From NCBI GenBank assembly GCA_964036195.1, contig OZ038455.1, positions 8,201,855 to 8,265,854 of the forward strand: 64,000 nt of DNA. The letters run 5' to 3'. The notes under the pieces were generated by a model. The model was not told where the DNA came from. It did not search any database and worked only from the letters and a program-made list of their open reading frames with translations. Every line of letters starts with the position of its first letter. Positions within the stretch are counted from its first letter, which is position 1. This stretch comes from Sphaerolaimus hirsutus. Lineage: Eukaryota; Nematoda; Chromadorea; Monhysterida; Sphaerolaimidae. Positions 23,501 to 36,000 of this stretch are shown here, in pieces. The translations under genes and the position numbers were made by a program.

Positions 23501-24089
23501 AAAATTTAAGTCAAAAATTTTCATCAAAATTCGAACATCAGCGCAATTTTCACCAACCTAAGCGACTCTCTGATCAAATTCAAACTGAAAACTCGATTCT
23601 CGTCGCACAAATGCACGCAGCATTTCGAGGCGCAATTAGCGGCCTGAGGCACGTGCGCCATCACGAACAGCAACTCAGTGGCCAGGTCGAATCTTTGCGC
23701 GCTTTTTGGCACCGGGCCAACAAAGGATTGCGCATTGTCAGCGACAGTCTGCTCTGGCTGCAGCTGCGACAACATTTGACGCAGCAGCGAAGGCGCGGGC
23801 GCTGTTTTTTCAAAGAACGTTGCGTTTGTTGAGGTGGCTATATTATGCCTACATGTCGAGCGGGTTTACATGTCTACAGGCACAGGGCCAACCTAAGGAA
23901 GAAAACAAACCCTTTAATCTCCACTGTTCAGCGTGCGCCGCGGCGTCATGCCCATCACCAATTTGGTCACCGATTTTAAATGTCAATTCCGGAAGCTCCA
24001 AGGCACTGGGCCGAGTATCGCAGGCGACTATGAGATTCGCTAGACATGAATAGATCGGGGCGACATCCCGCGCAGTACTCTCGGACCAC
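20587..24089 (-). CDS. USP9X: USP9X exons 50-56, C-terminus and stop
   Basis: Exons: 23971-24089 (or from 23959), 23558-23837, 23397-23490, 22840-22905, 22255-22490, 20953-21233 (or from 20944), 20587-20681. Landmarks: APIYSCLANLIVACD (human LGKLYSVVSQLIRCC), DLATELLFVMAHVPQAANCA, RVNWLLDGIETTQDS (human RIHNALKGIPDDRDG), DACRAYNYVKCL with WRWVVAWLAQTM (human KRAYQCIKCM and WTWAVEWLGDEL), and GRTFMRTHSAKHTLEGAQSL (human [20 protein letters not shown]). The last exon encodes ETSQPVSPRVDPK then TAA, close to the human ending EEVSPPQTKDQ. Both alternative boundaries keep the frame. The 3' UTR runs into the 20.2-20.6 kb region; I see no clear polyadenylation signal. Confidence 0.9.
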
Positions 24090-27000
24090 CTGCGAGTGTG
24101 TCGATAAAATTGGAAATCAGATTTTTATAATTTTTTAGATTTAACTACCTTCTGGCCAGTGAGGATCCAGGGTTGTCCAACAAGAATTTTACGCATTTGT
24201 CGAAAGCGCCAGCCTCCAGTGCGGATCGGGTGCATCTCTGAAAGTGAAAGTTAAAAACTTCAGCTGAAGTTTTTGCAATAAAAAAACGCAATATAATCCT
24301 GACAAAGCGCAAACTTAATCCGCCTTTGATCCATTCTGTCGCTGACCCCAACATAAGTTCATCAAACACGGGGTCAACAATTAAAGAACCTACTCAAGCG
24401 GAAGCGAGCACCATTCAAAACGGGACTGAAAGAAGAATCGACTGTTTCGATGCTTGCGTTTTTAAACCGTTTAAACCCCCACCCCTATACCTATACCTAC
24501 CGCAACGCGGACATTACTTTTAAGGGGTCGATATCACCAAATGCTGCACGAAAGTCTATATTCGACTCATTATACGGCCAGAACCCAATATCTATAGTTA
24601 TTATTCCAACATGTAATTATACCTCATCGACGCAGGTCAATTCCCGGAGCAATCGGTACAAGTGAGCCGCCCTGGCCGGCTTGGCAGTGGTCTCGTCGCA
24701 AGTCAACAAGGTGAACAATTTCACCAAAAAGGGTTGGACACAGTTTTCAGCAGTGTGCTCGCATTGAGCGTCGGTATTGCGATTGAAATAGGATCTGCAC
24801 GACGTGAGCAGGATATCTGCGTCAGGGATTTTTGGCATTAACGATGATAAAAATAAGTAAACATGGGTGAAGTATGATAACTTTCGTACGGCCCGCTATT
24901 CATTGGGCGCACACACACACTTATTTACTATTATGAAATGCTTCTGATAGGAACAAAACAGTGCGAAACACTGTATGGAGTTGTACAGTGTTTCATACTG
25001 TTTTGCGAAACAGTTTACAAAAATTATCGAGCACTTCATAATGGTAAACTAGTGTGCGTGTGGGCACATTGTTTCCTAAATCACACACCGCTGGTTCGTG
25101 AGAAATCATTGCCAGCCGGCTTTCAACCTCAGCATCAAAATGTCGATAAATTCAGGATAAATTTATCGGGCTGCCTGAAAAACTCACCAACGACCGCCCC
25201 TCGGATGTCTTCATCGGGGCAGAGCAGCAGATAATCTCTCAACAACTTTCCATCGTGTTCTCGGGTGCAAAACTGCAGCACGGCGGCGCCACCGCACTCG
25301 GTGCCGAGCTGATGTAATAGAAAATGCGAAACAAAGGGAAGAAAATCGTCATAAGAGGCCCAAGCACTAGTTGACTCATGGTGTCAACTGGTCCGTGTCA
25401 ACTAAGATTTCAGAGCGATTTTCCAATGTACTTGCCGTAATGTTTTTTTTCACCATTGCCGCATGTGCATTTTGAGCTCGCTCTGCGACACGTGAAGCTG
25501 AAATCGGAGTTAACACTGACCAGTTGACACACGTGTGTCAACTCGTGTGTGGGCCGCCATAGTCCAAAAACGCACAATGGGCTGAATCAGAGACAGCCAC
25601 TCGCTGGGGTGTCTTCTGAGACTTCTGGCAGTGTGCCAACACACGTTGAGCAGGAAAGACATGGCGAACTGACTGCACTGGTGAGATATGACACACCGTT
25701 CGGCCTCTGTCAAGACGGTAGGTTTCAGTCTGTAAAAAAACATTAGGCAGTGTTTACAGCATTACAGTAAAAATTAGTGAAAATCTTTTATCGTATTTCT
25801 TCTAATAGAACGGCATGCCTCCAATAGAACGACACCTCCAATAGAACGACAGGTAAAAGTTACGAAAAAAATAAGGCTGCGCTCTTCTATTAGAAGAAAT
25901 ACGGTATTTAAAGTTTCACATATCAAGGAATATGATCTTATTTGTGAGAAAAGAAGTGAAGTATACATGCTACTTGAGTGTACACACACACACATGCCAA
26001 GTTTCAGATAATTTCTACTTGTTGCTCATAAGTTGTAGGCGTTCAAAAAAGTATGTGGTCGCAGCTCAGTCACGGCCGCGACAACGCTGCGACAACATAT
26101 GTATACTCGGCAGACATGATACTCTACAAATAGATATGATTTATGGCTGCGACTGGCAGACGGCCAACCGAAAACTTATGAACCGACGCCCCACAAAAAA
26201 GAAGATTTGCGCGTACGCTGACTGTTTCGGGTATGACGTCATGATGGAGTGTTTCCTCCAGAAAAATGTACGGCGTAATGTCATCCGAGTAAACATTTTT
26301 TCACATTTACCTGTTCATCATTTATCCCTGATTATCCCCATTAAAGGACTACTCCATACCTCCCCATAAAACATTCCCAAAGCAACCCACTTGTTGCACT
26401 CGCGCACCATGGACGCCACCAGGTCGAAGTACTCCTTGGAGAAAAGGTGCCTGTCCTTGGCGCACTGCAAGTTGGCCGCGCGCACCTCGGAGCGTAGGGC
26501 CGGGGGGATTTGCACTGGCGGAACGAATTGCGCCGAGGGACTGCCCGGGATGTCCCCTGTGGGAGAGGGCGGTTAGCTTTGGGAAGGTGGTAAATGTGAT
26601 GCTGTGGTTGATTATCTGCAGGGAAGAAACGTAGCAGACGCATCTGTCAAAGTGCATTGTGCAGAGCAGACTACAATCAGTGTGGGTTTGTTCAATGAAG
26701 GGAGAAATATATTTATTAAATATCAGAAAATTTAAACGAATCTTATATTTATTTACATTTTCTTCAAAGTTTTCTGCATTAAACAAAGCTTTACCAATAT
26801 GAGAACAAAATGAAAAAAAATCATTAATTTTTCTTGTATTTTCGCTGCGTTTATCAGATTTTATTTTATTTTCGTTTTGAGAGATTATATCTTCTCAAAA
26901 TCACTAATTCATTTGCGGAGCGGTCAAAATCACTTGCAGAGAGGTACAGACCAGAGTTGTTAAAAGGTACGTAGGTACGCGAGTACGCAGTAAATACATT

Positions 27001-30000
27001 TACATATACTTTTCAAAAAAATACTGTACGCACTCGTACGCGTACACTTTCAAAGCATACGCGTACGGAAAATGTATTTATGTAAATTCAATGTGGGACT
27101 TATTTATAAAGTCACTACACTGCTATGTATTTACAGGAGTGGTTCCATTGAATATTTTAGATATGCGGGGGATGTGCCTTTAAAAATTTCAAAATTCGCA
27201 ACCAAATCGAAATGGTTGTGGAGACAATGGATGTGGTAAACGAATCGGGAGAACGATGATTTTTATCTCCTAGAATAAAGAGACCTTGAAAACTATATAA
27301 TCTGTCATTTGCTTATAGAAAAACATACGTTGTGCTGTACACGTATGAAACAGTGCCCACTTTTACACATTCTATGAAGAAAAGTAGTCATTTCTACACT
27401 CACAAAAAAGGACCCACATTTACGCGTACGTACGAGTAAAAAAAAAGTATTTTACGTTTTCTATACTTTGTGGTGAGTAAAAAAAAATACTTTACGTTTA
27501 CATATACTTTTAAAAAGTTCAGTAATTCTAACAACTCTGGTACAGACTACAGGGTCGCTGTCCAAGTAAAAACCTACAAAAACATAGAAAGTGTCGCTCA
27601 CCGGGCAGCCGCGCCAGTCCCTTCGCACTGCCGGGGGAGCGGAACAGCGGCATTCTCTCCGACCGTTCAACCATCGCGGCCAATTCGCCAACGCTATCGC
27701 GTCGTGAACCACTGCAATCGTAATGTGTTGTCCATGAAACTGGGAGAAAAATAGACCGTATATCCTCGAATAAGTCCCCAGGGAAACCATTTTTTTCGAA
27801 GGGGGGGGGGGCTTATTCGAGGATATACGGCAAATGTATGTAATGTCTCTCACGATGCAGAGGGTAGTGGAATGGCAACGGAAACACTGGCCGGTCGCTT
27901 GTTGGAAGTGTGCGCGGAGCTCGACGCAGCTGTGTGACAGTACGATGCAAAATCGAATTGATTATAAATAGCAGAGAATGTCAGATGGAATGACGCTGCG
28001 CATCAATTTATCGATCGAATTTCGATATTTGAATGTGGGAAACGTTTTCGTTCACGGGATTTCGGTATGCCTCTTCGCATCTATATAATAGCGAATATTT
28101 TCTTCACATACGATATCGACACCAACAAAAATAAAAAGTAGATTATGCGCATCAAACCATGGATTACGTCACACGACATCAATGCAATAACAAAAATAAC
28201 GCGCACTCACAATGCTGGTTCCTTTTCTGCTTTGGCGGCGTGGCAAAAATGCTCCCACCTGACGAACTGTAGTGTCCCGTCGTAACTTCTGGCACATTGC
28301 CAAAAACGGCGCCAGGCCCAGCACATGGAGAGGGGGGTAGCTTAACGGGATGCATGCTGTACGGGGGCAGATTCTGTTGGCGCGCGGCCATCTTGGGGTC
28401 GGGCGTTTTGCTCATGCTCAGCGGGCGTACATTGGTCGCGCTCAAAGGGGCCACCGCCCGCTGCGCACGCGCACGAGTGCTTGGGCTCCGCTGCTCGTAG
28501 AACAGAACGTAAGCGTTCCAATTTCGAGTGCGCTCTTCGGGTATCTTGAACCCTGAGTATAAAGGTGAACTGTTCTAATAAGGATAATATAATAAATGTT
28601 TTTTACAAATCTACGTATTTTGGACGTGAATTAGTTCGAGCCATGAAGGATGATTTGAAAAACCATTGATAAGAAGACTTCAAGTTCAAATTATTGAAAC
28701 TGTGATCGAAAAATTTACGTATCTACTTTTGCAACGCGCCGATGAATACCGTGTAAATTAATGATTAATCAATTTCAATAAAATGTCAACATCAAAGATC
28801 TATATAAAATGAAACGTAATTTCTATAAATTGAAAAATGTCAACTTAAAAGTAAATACATCTAATGACTATGTAATGAACATACCCTCATTTCTGGCCGT
28901 AAAGGTGCCACCAAACCACTCATTTTGTACAAATTCATCACTGAGATTGACGTCGGTCACAGTCCTATCATTGCATTTGAGCCATCTACCTGACTGTGCT
29001 GCTGGCTTTGTGCCAGTTTGATTACCGTTGCGGGTTTGTTTTTGGCCCGGTGCCAGGGTCGTGCTGCGTACAACATGGACACAGGTACATGTTTGAATGT
29101 TGTGGCATTATAGATCGAAACACAATATATGCACAAATTATTTATTTTCATGGATTTTCACCAACCCAGGGACGTATCCAGTGTTTTTGAGCGGGGGGGC
29201 TGCTTGTTTACGAAGGCCGGCGAACGGGGGGGGGGGGGGGCTTAGCCCCCCCCCTAAAATTTTAGCTAGAGTGGCGGAATGGCGCTGGCGCCATTAGTAG
29301 GCGCCACGCCATTGGCGTTGGCGCTAGCGCCATGGAACATTGTATATGAATGTAAATATACATACAAAAACAGCAAAAAGCACATCATTGAGTGTTTTTC
29401 TTAACGATTTGTGGCCACATGGAGCAAATCTGATTATAATACCTTATGTCTGGCGAAAAATGCGCGCTTGCGCGCAAAAATTTTTACGCTGACGTTGAAA
29501 AACTCGCATTTTCCTTTCACTTTCTGGTCTCACACCCCGGGAAGGGGGGGGGGGGCTGCACCCCCCCCCACCCCCCCTGGATACGGCCCTGCACCAACCG
29601 TCTATCTTTTACGAAGCTGTAGTAATGGCCGGCGGTGACCGCGCCCGAGTGCACTGTCACGCCCACCAGATCGTACAAAGCCTGCGAGTTAGCAGAAGTC
29701 AGCAGAACCAGTGACAAATCATACCGAGGCAACCGATAATATTTACCTTTTTACTCGAATAATCCCTCCCCTTGAATAACCCCCCACCCCTTGTTTGAGG
29801 AGTGACGAAAAAATCATGCCCGTTTAAATAAGCACCCCACTGATGGAAGAAAAATTGCACATATCTTTTGAAAAAAGAATCGATGAAGTTATACCAAGTA
29901 AAAGAGCTGTGCCTGGTTTGTATGGAAGTACAGCTTATCCGGTACGCAAAGATGCAATGGAATGCGCACTATACTCGGATGACATTACGCCATACATTTT

Positions 30001-33000
30001 TCCGGAAGAAACACTCCATCATGACGTCACCACTTTCGTCGCCATCCTCATCTCTGGCCATCACGCGTCTTCATCACGTCTTCCATAAGTTCTCGGCTAG
30101 CCGTCTGCCAGCCAATTACATAACTCCTATCTGTTTGTAGAGTATCGTGTCTGCCGAGTATACAAACGGTGACAGGACATGCAGCGTATTTATGTAATGC
30201 GGTAGGAACCTGCTTAAAAATTTTGACAAAATTATAATTCCCCCACATGAATAGTTCCCCCTTCAAAAGAGTCTACCGAAAAAATAGTTGCCCATGGGTC
30301 GATTCGAGTAAATACGCTATGTTAAAAATAGAATTTGCAGCCGTTCTAGAACACTTTTGTAAAAAGCGTCCTTTTATCCAGAATGAGCCGATGTCGCTTC
30401 CCGACGCCAGTTATCACACACACACACACACATCCTACCTCAGATTCACTTATGCTCGCCCCGTCACCAGCGGCATCTACGCGACTGCAACTTGGCGCCT
30501 TGCCAACATTGTCGCCAGGGGCGCCTCTGTCCGCGGAATTGGCGATATGCTGCATTTGCTGCAATCTGTGCTGCATCACTTCCGCAGTCAGCGTCAGCGG
30601 CGAGTTGGGCACCGGACTGCCGTATGGCAAGTTGGCGATATCGGAAGTGTTCATTGGAGAAGTGCTGCAGGGTGGGGGGGGGCGGTTGTGTGACAAAACA
30701 ATTCTGCAACGGAATACGACCGTTAATCTAAAAACACGAGTACTGAGTAAAGACGTTTACGTTTCCCCGGAACAAATACCGGTACTCATTACTCAACTTT
30801 TTGAAAGTACCGTATATCCTCGAATAAGTCCCAGGGGAGTTATTTTTTCGTCGGAGTTTTTGAGGGGGAGTTATCCAAGGGGGAGGAGTTAGGGTGTCAA
30901 CTTTCCGTTTTCCGTTTCCGCTTTCCGGAGGGAATTTTTTTCGTTTCCGTTTTCCGGCTGATCAAATTTTTTTTTCTGTTTCCGTTTTTCCGGCGCATTT
31001 GTCCTTTTTCCGGCTCAATTTTCAGTTTTTCCGCCTTTTTTTAGTTTTCCGGCTCAATTGTCGGCTTTTCAAACTTTTTTTTCATTTGCCTGCTCAATTT
31101 TCTGTTTTGTTTCCCGCCTCATTTTCCCCTTTCCAGCTCAACTTTCTGCTTTCGGTTCCAGCCAAACTGGTAAAAATGCATGTAGGTTCTCAATTATGCC
31201 AATTTTATTCCATTTCCTGAAAAATTTCAGCAAACTTTTTACGTTTCGGCCAGAATTTCAGCAATTTTTTTTTCCGTTTCCGGCAGAATTTCAGCAAATT
31301 TTTCCGTTTCCGTTTTCCGGCCTTTCATTTTTCCGTTTTCCCGTTTTCCGGCAACAGCAAAACTTTTCAGTTTCCGTTTTCCGGCAAGTGCAATTTTTTT
31401 CTCCGTTTTCCGTAAAAAAGTTTTTGTTGACACCCTAGGAGTTATTCAAGGGCGGGGGGAGTTATTTTTTCCTCAGAAAACTTGACTTAATTCATTGTAT
31501 GAATGCATTCTGTTAACTTATGTAATCCAGGTATTTAACAGTTAAACAACAACAAAACAGTGTGTATACACTGCGTACACGTTATGTATCTTCTGTCGCT
31601 GCTATACGTTAACATTATTTTGTATTTTCATCGATCATTTTTGTAAATTTTGTAGGATATTTTACACACAGAGGGGGGAGTTATTTTTTCGTCAGACTTC
31701 TTGAGAGGGGTGTTATTCAAGGAGGAGTTATTCGAGGGGGGTCTTATTCGAGGATATACAATACGCAAGTCGTGAGGTACAGAAAACTTTAAAGGGCGTT
31801 TACACGCATGCTCATGCCTTCAACTCGAAAAACAAAACCTTGAACTGCATATCATTTTCGATTTCAAGTGAAAAACAGAACCCAGTGCCAACCAGAAGCA
31901 CTAATGTTATGAACCGGCCAGCTCGAAAAAGGTGTAAACTAAAAAAAAATCCGTTCTATTTATGATACCTCATAGCGGCGGCGGGAAAAGGGCTGTGCAG
32001 CGCGGCCGCGTCGCCCCCTCCGCTTAGCGCCGCTGCGTCCGTATGCACCGCTGGCAGTGTGCCAACGGCGGTTGTCGTGTATGGATACATGTTGAGCACC
32101 AGTGGGAACTGAGAATGGCGAAAGCAGGTGTAAGCGACAAAAAGAGTGCTTAGACTGCTTGATAATTATAATGGCAAACTTAGCTGGAAAAACTCGTTTA
32201 GCGAACAAGTTCAAAATCCGAACAGCATAACAGAGGAGCAACGTTAAAATAAAAAATAAAAACTATTTGGAAATATCAAGCAGCTATAAAAAAACATTTT
32301 TGCCATCCCTTATGACGACTAAAAATTTGGGTCTTCACCAGACCAATCATTGTGCCTGCGCACACTAGTTTTCACACGAAATTTCGAAAATTCACAAATC
32401 TGCTTGGAACGCATTTGAGGTGGCCGTCAACTACAGTTGACGGAGATTAAAAATGACTCATTGTGGAATTGTGGAACACGTTCAAGCTAATTTAAGAGTA
32501 TTCGAAATTTCGTGTGAAAACTAGTGTGCGCAGGGCCATTAGCACAAAACCCACTGACACAAAAAGCAACTAAAACACAAGTACACGTTGCGGTAGCGCG
32601 ACTCACTTCGAAATAGTCGTTATGTTTGATCGACCGCTGCAGTTTCCAGTTGTACTCGAACCGCTTGACCACCACGGCGAGCACGGGTGGCACGCTCGCC
32701 AACGTGGTGTGCTTCAGGCTACGTTGCTGTGGGGAAATTATTTTTATGTCACGCTGGGGGGGGGTTGCATTAAATTGACCCCCGAGTGACGGCTCTGATT
32801 CAAATTGCGGAAAATTCTGTCCCGCAGGGGTAGAAAAGGGGGGTTTGGGTTGCCCCCAAACCGCCCAGCTATCTATCTATCCTGGAGTCTGCTCAGCTAT
32901 CTGTCTATCCTGGAGGCAAATTTTTTTTGGCTACTATACCCAGAAACCTGAGATTTTTCGCTATTTTCTTACTTCTACATCTTCAAAAAGCCTATCTATT

Positions 33001-36000
33001 GACCCCCATTTTTCAGCTATTTATCCCTCCAGAGGAGCGACTTGCCATCTCTGCAAATCTAGAATACCACTGCCGTCCCGATACCGATCCCGAAATACTA
33101 CACCGCCCCCACAAAGCAACTTAATGTCACGAACATGCTTCATACACTTTTCGCACTTGTACGCATTGACGCCTTCGAGGATTTCGACGCGGAAAAACTG
33201 CCGCAAGCTTTCTTCCAGCCCGCCGGGACACAACGGCACGTCCAGCGTCCGGAATGTGTCCCGTTTCACAGTTCTGCATGTTTTTTTAATGATCCTTTAA
33301 AGGTTATTGATAATTTCACTTAGGGATGGCCGGTGTTTTTTTAACCGTTTTTTAAACAGAGGCATCGAAACCGTTGTTTTTTTAAAACATCAGCCAAAAT
33401 TTTTGTACTATGTACTATGTATTCAGGGGTCTCGAATGGGGGGGGGTTGGGGGGGGGGGGTTACCCCCCCCCCCAAACCGCCCAGCTATCTATCTATCCC
33501 GGAGGCCGCTCAGCTATCTATCTATCCCGGAGGCAAAATTTTGGGCTACTACCCCCTAAACCCCCCCCCAAATCGCCCAGCTATCTACCTATCTGGAGCG
33601 ATTTTTCAGAAACTATACCCTAATTTTCGCTCAAAATCGCTATTTTTCATACCTATATATAGATTTTCACCTCCAAAATCACTGGTTCATGCGTATAACT
33701 GCCTATTTTGAGCTATTTTACAACTACTTTTAGCGATTTTTCTCCCTTTTCTTCCTTCTATGCCCCGAAAAAGCCTATATATCGAACCACCACAACCCCC
33801 CCCCCCAGAAAATTTTTCAGCTATCTATCCCTCCAGAGGAGCGATTTGCTATCTATCCAACCACTCGGAGGGTCAAAATTCAAGATACCCCTGTATGTAT
33901 TTTGCAATTTTTTTGCGCGCAAGCGCGCAATTTCACATACACTTTACCATTTGTGATTGTGTTCGTTGGTTTTGAGGCATTTTTAGTGTGAAAGCTTCCA
34001 TTTGTTCATGCTATTGTGTCATAATAAGCCGTGATATGTTAGTGTAGCATATAATATTCAGCCAATGTGCTCCCACGTACTTCTACAGTGTGATCCATCA
34101 CTGTCAATGGATTAGCCTGATATTATAACCTTGTATAAGTGCTATTCCATGCAAAACTTGACTTGAAGTCACGAACATTCGACAAAAGGCGATATACGTA
34201 ACAAGTCGAAAAAAATTGCATATTTTTGACAGAAATCACCATTTATAATGCTATCCCATGGCTCTACAGCCATTCTGTGGCTATATGTAACATCACAAAG
34301 AACTGGCAATTGTTTGATATACCTGTATATGTTGACCCATAACCATATCTGGGAGCTTTGAAAAAAACAACGTTTTTTTTAAAAACAGGGTGGTTAAAAC
34401 AACGTTTTCTGGCCATCCCTAATTTCACTATATTGAAAAACACACCTGGTTTTGCAGACAGAGCACACCTTGCAGTCGTCAAATTGTCCCTCAAAGTAGG
34501 CCTTGAATAATTCGGGCTGGCCCGTTTTCTGCGTCAAATAAACGAATGACGCAAATTTTATCGAAATATTCTAGTGAAGATGTGCAAGACAACAATTACA
34601 AAAGTTTGAGCTTGTGTAATAAAAAGAATGGCGAATACAGACAAATGCATATAGAAGCAACAGGGCAAAAAATACAAAATTTGGCGCCATTTGGCCGTGA
34701 TTAGCATTGAAAAAATCTCTGGGAGATTTATATTTAAAAAATCTCAGAAAATCTCAGAAAATATAAGATTTTCTGAGATTTATATTTTTTCCATGATTTT
34801 CCAGAGAAATTTAATTATATTTTCTCCTGATTGAGAAAATCGCTCGAGAAAATATCTCTATATTTGCCTATTTTCACCTTCAAATTCACTAGTTCATGTG
34901 CGTTTTTTACAAATTTTCATCTTATTTAAACTATATATTTGCTTATATACCCATTTTTGGCTATTTTCCCGCTATTTGTAGTTTTTGTCCTTTTTTCTGT
35001 TCTATTGCATGAAAGAGCCAATAAAAAAGTTATCTGAAAAACATTTTCTGTACACAAGTACTTTCAAGAAGTATACATGAAATAGAGTACTGGTACTTTT
35101 TCAGGGTAAATTTATATGTATTAGACCCCGTTTACACGGATTTTTTGTGACGACTCGACAACAATAAAACGTTCAATAAGTTGAGTTAAAAGGTTCCATA
35201 TTCATTAGAAAAAGTGGTCAAATATACCTTCTACCTAAGCGAACATGCAGGCCAAATTGCAGACTCGTGCTTGTAGCTCAAGTTTTATAAAGTTCGAAAA
35301 AAGTTTGCTATTGTCGCTGGCTGTCGGAGACAGTCCAACAACTGTCCGACAACTGCAAAAGTTTTCAAACGCCTTTAACTCATGAGCTACAAGCACGATT
35401 GTGCAATTTGACATGCATATTCGCCTAGGTAAGATGTATAATTGACCACTTTTTCTCATAAATATGGAACCTTTTTACTCAACTTTTTGAACTTTTTTGG
35501 TGTTGCCGAATCGTCACAAAAAATCCGTGTAAACGGGGCCTTAACTTAATACTCAAGTATATGTATTTTTGAGTAAATGTAAATATGTTTTAACCCCTGA
35601 ACCATACTGAACCCCTGCAGTCCCATGAAAACCCAGTGCTCAAGTATGGGGTTGTACCTAACCACTGAGCACTGGATGTTGCTACTTGTGCAACGGGTCA
35701 CTTATGCACTGGGTTCTAGCCGTTTTAACAACTAAAGAGTTGACAGCATGCTTTGGAAATATTGTTACCAAAATTTGGTGAAAAAGTCATCTGATAAATC
35801 TGTGGGTTTCATCACACGTGAAAGTAATGTATTCTACTATGAGGAAAAATGTGCCTAAACCATATTTTTGTTCATTATTCAGATACTAAATACAGGGTAG
35901 TAAATACAAAGTGTGCCATCAGTAGATAATATGCTGTTATCATATGAAATTGTGAATCAAAAAGTTGAACAACGCATAGTGTGCTTACTATTTACTCTCA

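Noticed and set aside
22200-24053. Plus-strand open frames over 100 codons opposite the USP9X C-terminal exons
   Set aside because: They are shadows of GC-rich minus-strand exons. The minus-strand reading has homology, splice sites and matching phases.
27755-27831. Rho-independent-like hairpin terminator
   Set aside because: The perfect palindrome with a G-run is one of many TACCGTAT fold-back repeats in introns; the window is eukaryotic.
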